Shown here one piece after another: positions 1 through 6,253 of a stretch of DNA of 6,392 bases. A model generated the notes under the pieces. The model made no database searches and had not been told where the DNA came from. It worked only from the letters and a program-made list of their open reading frames with translations. Where the stretch lies: contig JAFGIT010000097.1 of assembly GCA_016929465.1 (NCBI GenBank), positions 1-6,392 on the forward strand. The letters are read 5' to 3'. Both the position numbers and the translations under genes were made by a program. Within the stretch, counting starts at the first letter, position 1, and each line of letters begins with the position of its first letter. The stretch is from Candidatus Coatesiibacteriota bacterium (lineage in GTDB: Bacteria; B130-G9).

Positions 1-645
1 CAACAGGTCATCATCGAGCCGTCGTGCTATCACATGTAAGCCCGCCTTGACCTTGTCGCCCACATTCACGCATATAGAATAGGTCGGAGGAATGACAACA
101 TCAACTCGCGAACCGAATTTGATCAGTCCGATTCTCTGTCCGGGCTCGATTTGGTCCCCCGGAGATGTTTGGCACACGATTCTCCTTGCGATGAGACCCG
201 CGATTTGTGTGAAGAGTACCTCCTCGCCAGTTTCATCAATCACCCTGATCGCATTTCTCTCATTGACTTCGCCTGCATCCCTCGCGAAAGCGGCGTTGAA
301 CCTGCCTGGGGTGTGCTCCACGTCTTCGACGACTCCCTTGATAGGAGAGCGATTGACGTGACAATTGAACACGGACATGAAGACGGCCAGCCGACGATGC
401 GGCCCGTGAGCTCCGTCACCATCTGCGATATCGGTTATGCTTATGATCCTACCGTCGGCCGGTGACAGCATCGCACCCTCCTCCAGGACCACATCTCGCT
501 CGGGGTCTCTGAAGAATGCAGCCACGCATATCGACGTGACCAAGCAAAATAGGGCCGCTATCGGGAAATGCCAGAGAAGCAGCCCCGATATCAATAGCAG
601 TCCTATTACGTATGGTAGGCCATCTTTCGCCAGGGGAATTCGCAT
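1..645 (-). CDS. psd: Phosphatidylserine decarboxylase proenzyme, short form (3' end cut by window edge)
   Basis: Probably decarboxylates phosphatidylserine to phosphatidylethanolamine (or the archaetidylserine equivalent) at the inner membrane. I translated 215 codons by hand from the ATG at 645; the frame is still open at position 1. That is about the usual length of the short family, so only a few residues should be missing. Residues 12-45 are strongly hydrophobic, indicating a membrane anchor, and run into the family motif FFRDPER. SPADG at 61-65 carries the likely catalytic Asp64. NCHVNRSPIKG carries the likely catalytic His96. KFGSRVDV holds the Gly178-Ser179 self-cleavage site; by family knowledge cleavage turns Ser179 into the pyruvoyl cofactor of the alpha chain. 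ATG 645 is the only sensible start, because an in-frame TAA lies at 663-661. Its Shine-Dalgarno is weak. It sits 124 bp downstream of the DUF465 gene and is probably the last or a separately transcribed member of the block. Confidence 0.93.
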   Translation of the reverse strand, partial: MRIPLAKDGLPYVIGLLLISGLLLWHFPIAALFCLVTSICVAAFFRDPERDVVLEEGAMLSPADGRIISITDIADGDGAHGPHRRLAVFMSVFNCHVNRSPIKGVVEDVEHTPGRFNAAFARDAGEVNERNAIRVIDETGEEVLFTQIAGLIARRIVCQTSPGDQIEPGQRIGLIKFGSRVDVVIPPTYSICVNVGDKVKAGLHVIARRLDDDLL

Positions 646-769
646 AAGTTTATATCCAAGTTAGCGATTGTGCCAGATTGTGTTTCTGCAGAACGCGGAC
701 CTAATAAAAGAAGAGCCTGCGAATGGGCGGCTTCATCCTGAGGCGAAGGAAGCCCCCCGATGCAGAATG

Positions 770-1015
770 CTAATTCTGTTGCGCTACCTTCTGCCCTTCC
801 GCGTATTGCTGCATCATTCGATACATCTCATCCTTTATTCTCAGCTTCATTTTCTTGAGCCGTTTCTCCTCAATCTCGTCGTCCGGAGAGGGATTTGGGC
901 TGTCCGATAGCTCGAGCAGTTTTTTGTCCAATGAGCCATGCATCTCCTCCAGCTTCCGAAAATCATCCGATTCGGCTCTCAAAGCTTCGCGAAGTGATGT
1001 ATCGTCCATCTTCAT
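770..1015 (-). CDS. DUF465 / YdcH-family small coiled-coil protein
   Basis: An 81-residue, charged and largely helical protein without signal peptide or membrane segment, so presumably cytoplasmic. It matches the YdcH/DUF465 pattern: FRKLEEMHGSLDKKLLEL in the N-terminal half, then EEKRLKKMKLRIKDEMYRMM, the Lys/Leu-rich second helix in which the KKxKLxLKDE stretch is typical. The molecular function of this family is not established. A glutamine-rich tail (QQYAEGQKVAQQN) follows. The ATG at 1015 is supported by an excellent AGGAGG nine bases upstream; a second ATG two codons later is less well placed. It lies 73 bp downstream of the S4-domain gene in the same direction, so it may be cotranscribed, although the gap could hold its own promoter. 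Confidence 0.88.
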   Translation of the reverse strand: MKMDDTSLREALRAESDDFRKLEEMHGSLDKKLLELSDSPNPSPDDEIEEKRLKKMKLRIKDEMYRMMQQYAEGQKVAQQN

Positions 1016-1024
1016 TCAAAAAGG

Positions 1025-1030
1025 CCTCCT
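1025..1030 (-). promoter_or_regulatory. Ribosome binding site of the DUF465 gene
   Basis: A perfect AGGAGG lies nine bases before the ATG at 1015 and fixes that start over the second Met two codons on. Confidence 0.8.
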
Positions 1031-1088
1031 ATTTCTGGGTTTAGGATGCAAAGATATATCATCCAAAATATTCAGACTTCATCTACGA

Positions 1089-1364
1089 TCACTCCGATAA
1101 TTCAAGAGATGTATCCGATCCTTGAATTATCTCATAGCATTCCTTGGCTCGGTTCTTGTTAATCGACTTCTGGGGCAACTCGATTACTCTCAGCCTGGTG
1201 ATTTGACCGCGCTTCCGTATCTCGATCTCATCTCCGACACCAACCTCCCGGCCGGCCTTCGCGAGATTACCATTTATTTTGACGCAGCCCTCATCACAGA
1301 GTTCTTTTGCGAATGCGCGCCGCTTCGCAAGACAGCTTACTTTTAGGAATAGGTCAAGACGCAT
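1089..1364 (-). CDS. S4-domain RNA-binding protein, RqcP/Hsp15 type
   Basis: A 91-residue basic protein whose first ~60 residues form an S4 RNA-binding domain: MRLDLFLKVSCLAKRRAFAKEL, then GCVKINGNLAKAGREVGVGDEIEI. The opening matches Bacillus RqcP (YabO), which starts MRLDKFLKVSRLIKRR and has KINGN-like and VGDE-like segments at the same places. Known members bind the 50S subunit. RqcP works with RqcH in C-terminal alanine tailing of stalled nascent chains, and E. coli Hsp15 recycles free 50S subunits carrying nascent chains. Arg2 and Arg16, at positions considered important in RqcP, are present. The C-terminal 30 residues are variable. The start overlaps the end of the SurA-like gene by 11 bp, indicating translational coupling; its own Shine-Dalgarno (GAAG) is weak. 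Whether it is truly RqcP or Hsp15 depends on whether the genome also encodes RqcH, which this window cannot show. Confidence 0.88.
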   Translation of the reverse strand: MRLDLFLKVSCLAKRRAFAKELCDEGCVKINGNLAKAGREVGVGDEIEIRKRGQITRLRVIELPQKSINKNRAKECYEIIQGSDTSLELSE

Positions 1365-2379
1365 TATTCATGATCTTCAGATAGCATTTGGCCCTAAGGC
1401 CTTCCAAAAAGGCTTCATACTGCTTTTTGAACTCCCCTATAAAGAGGGTCTCCTTTATCTTCATCTTGAGTTCAGGGGTCATCTCCGCGTCGCCCCCCTG
1501 TTTATCTAACAAACGAACAATGTGGAATCCCATCGGGCTCTCAACAATACCACTCACCTGGCCAATTTCCAACGCGAAGACGACATCCGAGATGGCCTTG
1601 AACATCTCGTCTTTGCCAAGTAGGCCCATACCATCGCAACTTCTCATCGCGCCCTCCGCCGATTCACATACTTTGTCGAACGGCTCGCCCGATGCTAGCC
1701 TGTCCACAGCATTCTGAGCGGCTTTTCTCGCGCTCGAGACATCCTCCTCTTTGTTGAAATCCGAGACTCTGAAGAGCAATTGGGCGAAGCTGGCCTTCTC
1801 AGGCGTCGCGAGAAGGCTCTCATTTTCCTCGGCGTAGGCAAGAATCTCCGCCTCGGAGATGTCAATTCGAGATCTTATTCTCGCGTCAATCACCGATTGT
1901 TCGACATACTCATCCGCATAAAGGGCCTTTAGAAGGTAAGGCGTCAATCCCTCTCGCTCCAGCACTCGGGCGAATTCCTCCTCGGTCTCGATGCCAAATC
2001 TGTCCATCGTTGACTTGACCCTCTTCTCGATTACTTCATCATTCGGGACTATCCCGAGCCGCTTTCCTTCAGAAACGACTAACAGCCTGTCGATCAGCAA
2101 GTCGAGGACCTCTCGCTTGCGCTTCCTCAAGAGATCGGTTCTTTCGGTTCCAGACGCCTGCTCCAAAAGGGAAAGGTACTGCCGGTCGGAGGAGAGCGCC
2201 TGTTCGAGCTGCTGCTCGGTCACGATCTGGTCGTTCACCAGCGCTATGATTCTATCCGCAAGGACTCTCTCCCCTGCGCGAAGCATTTGTGGGCCCGTGA
2301 ATAAAACGGTCGATAGAATCACCAACGCCCCGACACAGAGAATCGCTCTCGAGTTCCGAGCGTGTCTGACTAAAATCAT
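1354..2379 (-). CDS. SurA-like periplasmic peptidyl-prolyl isomerase (single parvulin domain)
   Basis: A 341-residue predicted secreted chaperone/PPIase for outer-membrane or periplasmic protein folding. Basic residues (R5, R8, R11) precede a hydrophobic stretch at 12-28, a signal peptide or N-terminal anchor. The SurA N-terminal chaperone region begins at ADRIIALVNDQIVT (41-54) and continues through VLDLLIDRLLVVSEGKRLGI to about residue 190. One parvulin domain spans about 193-292: SFAQLLFRV, GMGLLGKDEMF and SPMGFHIVRL. E. coli SurA has two such domains. I chose the ATG at 2379 rather than an in-frame ATG at 2436. It has a strong GGAGGAG five bases upstream, gives a proper signal peptide, and overlaps the upstream stop as ATGA; the longer version would add 19 residues and overlap the upstream gene by 61 bp. 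His286 is retained, but Gln200 stands where Pin1 has His59. The 3' end overlaps the S4-protein gene by 11 bp. Confidence 0.9.
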   Translation of the reverse strand: MILVRHARNSRAILCVGALVILSTVLFTGPQMLRAGERVLADRIIALVNDQIVTEQQLEQALSSDRQYLSLLEQASGTERTDLLRKRKREVLDLLIDRLLVVSEGKRLGIVPNDEVIEKRVKSTMDRFGIETEEEFARVLEREGLTPYLLKALYADEYVEQSVIDARIRSRIDISEAEILAYAEENESLLATPEKASFAQLLFRVSDFNKEEDVSSARKAAQNAVDRLASGEPFDKVCESAEGAMRSCDGMGLLGKDEMFKAISDVVFALEIGQVSGIVESPMGFHIVRLLDKQGGDAEMTPELKMKIKETLFIGEFKKQYEAFLEGLRAKCYLKIMNNAS

Positions 2380-3302
2380 AATATCTCCTCCGGAAATACC
2401 TGAAGCTGCCACTTCTTCCTGAGCTCTTTGAGCCATTCATCCAATCGCTCTTCCGCCTTCTGATCAAACGCCTCGGTCTTAACCCGGTCAATGACCTCCT
2501 CCAAGGGAGGCATTCGAGCCTCCTGGACCTTCTCCACCTTGAAAATGTGGAAGCCAAATGAGGTCTCGACGACGTCGCTGAATTTGCCCTCTTCCAGAGA
2601 GAAAATTGGCGTCTCGATCTCCGGGGGAAGGTCTCCTCTCTTGACCCATCCCAGATCGCCACTCCGTGCCGCCTCCGGGGCCACTGAATACTCAGTCGCC
2701 AGGCTCTCGAAGCTCCGCTTGCGCCGCGTCAGAAAGCGATGAATCTGCTTGGCCGTCTCGCCGTTCTTCACCAGAATCTGGCGTGCTTTGACCTTCTCGG
2801 GCTCCTCAAAGTCCTCACCGTGCTCCTGATAGTAATTCTCTATTTCTGCCTGGGTGACTTCCACTTTTTTGGTGACATTCGCCTCAATGAGTTTCGAGCG
2901 AATCAGATCGGCCTTTGCTTGAGTCAACCATTCGGAATAGCTTAGACCGCTCTGTTCGAGATAACGGTCGAAGTGATCGCTGCCATAGGCTTCTTTTATT
3001 TTCTGAACGTATGCCGCGAGATCAGCGTGTGTGAATCCCACGCCGCTCTCTGAGGCCTCCTGCATCATTACCTCTTGAAGGGCCATGTCATCGAGATATT
3101 TCACCGCGCGCCTGTAGTTGGCTTTCGCGAAGTCCGAGATGAATTCGTCACGCGATATTTCGCCGGCGCTGAATTTGGCGACGAGCCTCGGAGTCGCTAC
3201 GGGAGGCTCTTCTTCGTTGCAGCCCAATCCCACGAATAACCCGAAAATAACAAGCAAGAAGCAGAGCAAAGCCGGCTGTAGGAGACTCGTTCTCATCCTC
3301 AT
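2376..3302 (-). CDS. Parvulin-type peptidyl-prolyl isomerase, predicted lipoprotein
   Basis: A 308-residue PrsA/SurA-like foldase. After MRMRTS, a hydrophobic segment at 7-27 ends in VGLG-Cys28, which fits the permissive lipobox pattern although Gly at -3 is not the classical Leu. A lipid-anchored periplasmic protein is therefore likely. Residues 40-165 are a helical SurA-N-like chaperone region. A single parvulin domain lies at about 168-260, with KARQILVKNGE, SGDLGWVKRGDLP, PIFSLEEGKFSDVVETSFGFHIFKVE. The C-terminal helix at 265-300 ends in DEWLKELRKKWQLQVF. Gln175 replaces the first parvulin His (Pin1 His59) while His252 is kept. The ATG at 3302 overlaps the prfB stop as ATGA with AGAGG about eight bases upstream; a second Met two codons on is an alternative. 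Its own stop overlaps the SurA-like gene by 4 bp. The two PPIases in tandem were probably produced by duplication. Confidence 0.9.
   Translation of the reverse strand: MRMRTSLLQPALLCFLLVIFGLFVGLGCNEEEPPVATPRLVAKFSAGEISRDEFISDFAKANYRRAVKYLDDMALQEVMMQEASESGVGFTHADLAAYVQKIKEAYGSDHFDRYLEQSGLSYSEWLTQAKADLIRSKLIEANVTKKVEVTQAEIENYYQEHGEDFEEPEKVKARQILVKNGETAKQIHRFLTRRKRSFESLATEYSVAPEAARSGDLGWVKRGDLPPEIETPIFSLEEGKFSDVVETSFGFHIFKVEKVQEARMPPLEEVIDRVKTEAFDQKAEERLDEWLKELRKKWQLQVFPEEIL
2385..2391 (-). promoter_or_regulatory. Ribosome binding site that sets the SurA-like gene start
   Basis: GGAGGAG, ending five bases before the ATG at 2379, lies inside the 3' end of the upstream gene. It supports the start at 2379 over the in-frame ATG at 2436. 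Confidence 0.85.
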
Positions 3303-4403
3303 CTTCTCGCCTCTTCCACCAAATAGGCTCTGATGAACGGGTCAATGTATCCATCCATGACAGAATCGACATTCCCAACGTCAAGATTGGTCCTGTGGTC
3401 CTTGACCATCTGATATGGCTGCATCACATAGGAGCGGATCTGGCTTCCCCAGGCGATCTCTTTTTTGGCACTGTGCTCATTTTGCTCATCCTGTCGGCGC
3501 TTGTCGAGCACCATCTGGTAGAGGTGGGACTTCAGTATCTTCATCGCAACCTCCCGATTGCGGTGTTGAGACCGCTCATTCTGACACTGAACAACGACAC
3601 CGGTCGGGATGTGCGTGATGCGAACGGCAGAGTCGGTGGTGTTGACATGCTGCCCTCCCTTGCCACTCGACCGATAAGTGTCAATTCGCAGATCCTTCTC
3701 ATCGACATTGATCTCGATGGAGTCATCGACCTCCGGGGTAACGGAGACTGCGGCGAATGATGTGTGGCGGCGCCGATTCGCATCGAAGGGGGAGATTCTC
3801 ACCAGACGATGCACGCCCGTCTCGCCCTTGAGATATCCGTATGCGTTGGGCCCTGTGACCTGTATCGTGACGCTCTTTATTCCTGCCTCGTCGCCCGGAA
3901 GTCGATCTAGAATGCGGTGGGAATATCCTCGCGTCTCCGCCCAGCGGGTGTACATTCTCATCAACATTTCAGCCCAATCCTGAGCTTCAGTGCCGCCGGC
4001 GCCAGGTTGAATCTGAATGATTGCGTCTCTCTCATCGCTCTCACCCGAGAGCAGAGCCCTGGTCTCCATGTCGGCAATCAAAGCCTCCAATGCCCTTATC
4101 TCCTCCATCGACTCCCTGAGGGCAGAGACATCATCCTCTGATGCGGCGAGCTCCGCCATAACCGAGGCATCCTCGAACCTAGAGCGCAGCGCAGAAAATT
4201 CCTCGAGTCTGCGAGCGAACTCAGCACGCTGCTTCATGAGTTTCTGGGTAGCAGCGGGATCTGACCATAGTTCCTCCGACTCGAGCCTATTGTCGAGCTC
4301 CTTGATCTTCTCCTCGGCGGTTCCTAAGTCAAAGATACCCCCGAATGGTCTCGATTCGTTCAGATAGGTCCTTTAACTGGTGCTCTATGTCATGCGATTC
4401 CAA
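3299..4403 (-). CDS. prfB: Peptide chain release factor 2, with programmed +1 frameshift
   Basis: Recognises UGA and UAA stop codons and triggers peptide release. The product is joined from two frames. A TTG start at 4403 reads 24 codons ending ERIETIRGYL at CTT (4334-4332). The next in-frame codon is TGA (4331-4329), and a +1 shift continues at GAC (4330) for 343 more residues, giving 367 in total. By this count the SPF stop-codon recognition motif is at 204-206 and GGQ at 249-251, one less than E. coli (205-207, 250-252). The 24-residue first frame equals that of Bacillus RF2. GAGGTEAQDWAEML, the SSGKGGQHVN loop and the C-terminal QNERSQHRNR and GSQIRSYV segments confirm RF2. No ATG exists in the first frame; TTG 4403 has GGAG seven bases upstream, while ATT 4421 and CTG 4409 fit worse. 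The first in-frame ATG after the shift is at 4237, which would delete the N-terminal domain. It starts 25 bp after the M50 gene and overlaps the next gene by 4 bp. Confidence 0.95.
4328..4342 (-). promoter_or_regulatory. prfB programmed +1 ribosomal frameshift site (autoregulatory)
   Basis: The mRNA reads GGGGG-TAT-CTT-TGA-C. It has the canonical elements: an internal Shine-Dalgarno-like G run three bases before the slippery CTT, an in-frame TGA and a following C that makes TGA a weak stop. When RF2 is scarce the ribosome pauses at TGA and slips +1 onto GAC. When RF2 is plentiful it terminates after 24 residues. This is the established feedback loop of prfB. Confidence 0.96.
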
Positions 4404-4410
4404 GCGCAGT

Positions 4411-4414
4411 CTCC
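4411..4414 (-). promoter_or_regulatory. Ribosome binding site supporting the prfB TTG start
   Basis: GGAG lies seven bases upstream of TTG 4403. Another AGGAG at 4422-4426 is 18 bases from this TTG and too far to serve it. No ATG or GTG exists in the first frame between the in-frame TGA at 4451-4449 and the frameshift site. Confidence 0.6.
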
Positions 4415-4428
4415 ATTCAATCTCCTCA

Positions 4429-5079
4429 TTAGACCAGATTGAATCCAGTCAGGAATTCTACAGACCTTACTGCCAGCCGAAATATGGAATTGAAAAGCGG
4501 ATTGACATCAATCAGACCAAGATAGGACAGCAGAAACACGAGCATTAGAAGGGGCATGGCAAGACGCTCAAGCCTGATATATTGTATCGCAAGCGCTTTG
4601 GGTAGAATCGCCGCCACGATCCGGCTCCCATCGAGAGGTGGAATTGGTATCAAATTGAAGAATCCCAAAAACAGATTAATCAACATGAAGATGAATATGA
4701 ACTCGAGCAACATGCTCAGGCCGAGATTAATCGACGAGAGCAGCCTGAACAGCAAGCCGGAAATCGCAGCCAAGATGAAGTTCGTCGCGGGGCCGGCCAT
4801 GCCGACCCACATCATGCCTCTGATCGGATTGCGGAAATACCTCGGATCCACGGGAACAGGCTTGGCCCAGCCAATCACGAACGGGGCTCCGGAGAGACGC
4901 AGCATAAGCGGGAAGATCACCGTGCCGAAAGGGCTTATGTGCTTCAGAGGATTCAAGGACAACCTTCCGAGCTCAGAGGCCGTGGGATCACCAAGGCGCT
5001 TCGCCACATAGCCATGTGCAACTTCGTGACATGTCAGCGCAAACAACAGCGCCGGAATGCCCAGCAGAAGACCTTCCAC
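4429..5079 (-). CDS. M50-family (site-2 protease type) membrane metalloprotease
   Basis: A 216-residue polytopic inner-membrane zinc protease of the M50 rhomboid-sized subgroup. HEVAH at 18-22, followed by GYVAKRLGD, is the zinc-binding HExxH in the first membrane helix. NLIPIPPLDGSRI at 142-154 supplies Asp150 as the third zinc ligand. AGPATN at 95-100 is the conserved loop before another helix. Hydrophobic segments lie at about 4-17, 52-66, 91-113, 122-146 and 173-191. There is no PDZ domain, unlike RseP. The start is GTG at 5079: an in-frame TAA at 5085-5083 excludes anything longer, and GAGGCG precedes it by seven bases. Its substrate is unknown. Members of this short group often sit beside housekeeping genes, and it is the promoter-proximal gene here, with prfB beginning 25 bp after its TAA. 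Confidence 0.92.
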   Translation of the reverse strand: MEGLLLGIPALLFALTCHEVAHGYVAKRLGDPTASELGRLSLNPLKHISPFGTVIFPLMLRLSGAPFVIGWAKPVPVDPRYFRNPIRGMMWVGMAGPATNFILAAISGLLFRLLSSINLGLSMLLEFIFIFMLINLFLGFFNLIPIPPLDGSRIVAAILPKALAIQYIRLERLAMPLLMLVFLLSYLGLIDVNPLFNSIFRLAVRSVEFLTGFNLV

Positions 5080-5132
5080 TATTTAGCGCCTCGCCTGCAT
5101 CTGTAAGCGGATGAATGTTCTATCACAAGCCC

Positions 5133-5161
5133 AAAATAACGGAACATATACGCCATGTCAA
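5133..5161 (-). promoter_or_regulatory. Predicted sigma70-type promoter for the M50-prfB-PPIase operon
   Basis: On the minus strand an exact TTGACA (5161-5156) is followed after 17 bp by TATTTT (5138-5133), which matches the -10 consensus at four of six positions. Transcription would start near 5126, leaving a leader of about 47 bases before the GTG at 5079. No other candidate of similar quality was seen close to the operon. Confidence 0.65.
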
Positions 5162-5170
5162 TATCGTCTC

Positions 5171-5190
5171 CGAGAGCTTACTTGCTCTCG
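5171..5190. repeat. Short perfect inverted repeat (7-bp stem)
   Basis: CGAGAGC (5171-5177) and GCTCTCG (5184-5190) flank a six-base spacer. It lies ten bases upstream of the predicted -35 box of the minus-strand operon, so it could be an operator. No T run follows on either strand, so it is unlikely to be a terminator. Confidence 0.45.
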
Positions 5191-5370
5191 CCTCCTGTCG
5201 ATCTCAACAGTCAATCCCCAAGATCAATAACACCAGAAAAAAAACCAGCAGGCATGTCAATATGTGCCAGATTTCCTGCATTTTGCCGTCCAGCGATCCT
5301 GGAGGGCTCATATCCCGTGGCAATCCCGAAATCACAAAGCGACAAAGGCCGGCTTAGATCAGCGCGGTTA

Positions 5371-5420
5371 CAGCGGTCTCCCGCTGAGATTCTCGGCGGG
5401 TTATTCATCGAGAATCCCGC
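5371..5420. repeat. Cluster of inverted repeats, possible leader structure
   Basis: CAGCGG (5371-5376) and CCGCTG (5381-5386) form a 6-bp stem with a TCTC loop. Next to it GATTCTCG (5388-5395) pairs with CGAGAATC (5409-5416) across 13 bases. Within this, GCGGG (5396-5400) can instead pair with CCCGC (5416-5420). The last two stems use overlapping bases and cannot fully coexist. If transcription toward the DUF502 gene begins upstream, this would be a 5' leader structure. It matches no riboswitch class I recognise. Confidence 0.35.
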
Positions 5421-5530
5421 GGCTCATGCCCAATTCACACGTAATACGGCGCTTGACGTGATCCGCAACCGTCTGGTAGCTTTCAACAAGTGGATTGCAT
5501 TCGAGTCGATATCAATGAGGCGCGATATTT

Positions 5531-6253
5531 GTGGTAAAGCCGTCTAAGTCCAGAATCAAGAGGATTTTGGCTGCCGGCGCTTTGGTGCTGGTGCCGGTCT
5601 CCCTGACCTTCTTCCTCGTTTATAAGCTGGTTCAATGGACAGACGACCTTCTTGATCTTGCCCTTCCAATTCCGCGCGCCATCGCCCTCCCCGGCCTGGG
5701 TCTTATTTTTCTTGCGGCCCTGACTCTTCTTGTCGGTCTCCTTGCCACAAACCTCGTCGGGAAGAAAGTTGTGGCATTCGGGGAACGCATTCTGGAAAGC
5801 ATTCCGGTCATCAGCAGCATTTACTCTGGAGCCAAGACGCTGGTCGAGGCCTTTACGCTTCCATCTTCCTCTGCCTTCCGCCAGGTGGTCCTCGTTGAAT
5901 ACCCGAGACGCGGCATGTGGGTCCTCGGTTTTGTAACGAAGGAGGTGGCGGATGGCGAAAGCGGAATAGGCAGCGGGAAAAAACTGAACCTTTTCATCCC
6001 TACCTCGCCCAACCCGACATCCGGCATGGTTGTCGTAATCGAGCGGGATGACGCCATATATCTCGATCTGACTGTTAAGGAGGCTGTTGAGTTCATCGTA
6101 TCCGGCGGTGTGCTGTATCCATCGAGCAGGACCGTGGAGGACGAAAAGGCGAAACGAAGGCCTCCTCAACCGTTGACCGGTATCCCGATATTCAGGGGAA
6201 ATTCAGCGAGAGCACTGGGCAGGGAGAAACCACCGGATCCAAGATCAATTTGA
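5531..6253 (+). CDS. DUF502 family two-helix membrane protein
   Basis: A 240-residue inner-membrane protein of the DUF502 family, which is shared with the plant COV proteins; its biochemical role is not established. Membrane helices lie at about 12-32 and 53-74. The family signatures follow: IPVISSIYSGAKTLVEAF at 91-108, GFVTKEVADG at 133-142, LFIPTSPNPTSG at 154-165 and LTVKEAVEFIVSGG at 180-193. The last 40 residues are charged and proline-rich (KRRPPQP, REKPPDP) and look like a disordered cytoplasmic tail. The start is GTG at 5531 with GAGG ten bases upstream; the next codons VKPSKSRIKR give the basic stretch expected before the first helix. It is transcribed divergently from the M50 operon, and no partner gene is visible downstream. 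Confidence 0.9.
   Translation: MVKPSKSRIKRILAAGALVLVPVSLTFFLVYKLVQWTDDLLDLALPIPRAIALPGLGLIFLAALTLLVGLLATNLVGKKVVAFGERILESIPVISSIYSGAKTLVEAFTLPSSSAFRQVVLVEYPRRGMWVLGFVTKEVADGESGIGSGKKLNLFIPTSPNPTSGMVVVIERDDAIYLDLTVKEAVEFIVSGGVLYPSSRTVEDEKAKRRPPQPLTGIPIFRGNSARALGREKPPDPRSI

Larger units (their letters stand above)
5080..5530. other. Divergent intergenic region, no supported gene
   Basis: About 450 bp separate the minus-strand M50 gene from the plus-strand DUF502 gene. Open frames exist on both strands (for example plus 5155-5547 and minus 5211-5408), but their translations look like random, Ser/Pro/Arg-rich sequence without domain character or good ribosome sites. The region holds the minus-strand promoter, inverted repeats at 5171-5190, 5371-5386 and 5388-5420, an A8 tract at 5237-5244, and a repeated catgtcaatat (5154-5164 and 5253-5263). 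A weak plus-strand promoter candidate is TTGACG (5453-5458) with TAGCTT 18 bp later. Confidence 0.6.

Noticed and set aside
701-754. Possible terminator between the DUF465 gene and psd
   Set aside because: A 6-bp GGCTTC/GAAGCC stem has no T run directly after it, and the hairpin next to the T-rich stretch has only four base pairs. Neither is good enough to call.
1044-1064. GGATG/CATCC hairpin between the S4 and DUF465 genes
   Set aside because: A five-pair stem with an AT-rich loop and no following T run; compatible with chance.
1991-2422. Plus-strand open frame of 143 codons
   Set aside because: It is antisense to the SurA-like gene, whose protein is clearly recognisable; the Ser/Arg-rich product is a shadow.
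4556-5011. Plus-strand open frame of 151 codons
   Set aside because: It is antisense to the M50 protease, which carries HExxH and LDG motifs in the correct frame.
5237-5270. T8 run on the minus strand as an intrinsic terminator of an unseen small RNA
   Set aside because: The only stem before it (GGCA/TGCC) is four pairs and separated from the T run by six bases; no gene or promoter feeds it.
5155-5547. Plus-strand open frame of 130 codons in the intergenic region
   Set aside because: The translation has no domain-like pattern, no good ribosome site, and overlaps the start of the DUF502 gene in another frame.
5483-6169. Minus-strand open frame of 228 codons
   Set aside because: It lies opposite the DUF502 gene, whose family motifs are clear; the antisense product has no recognisable features.
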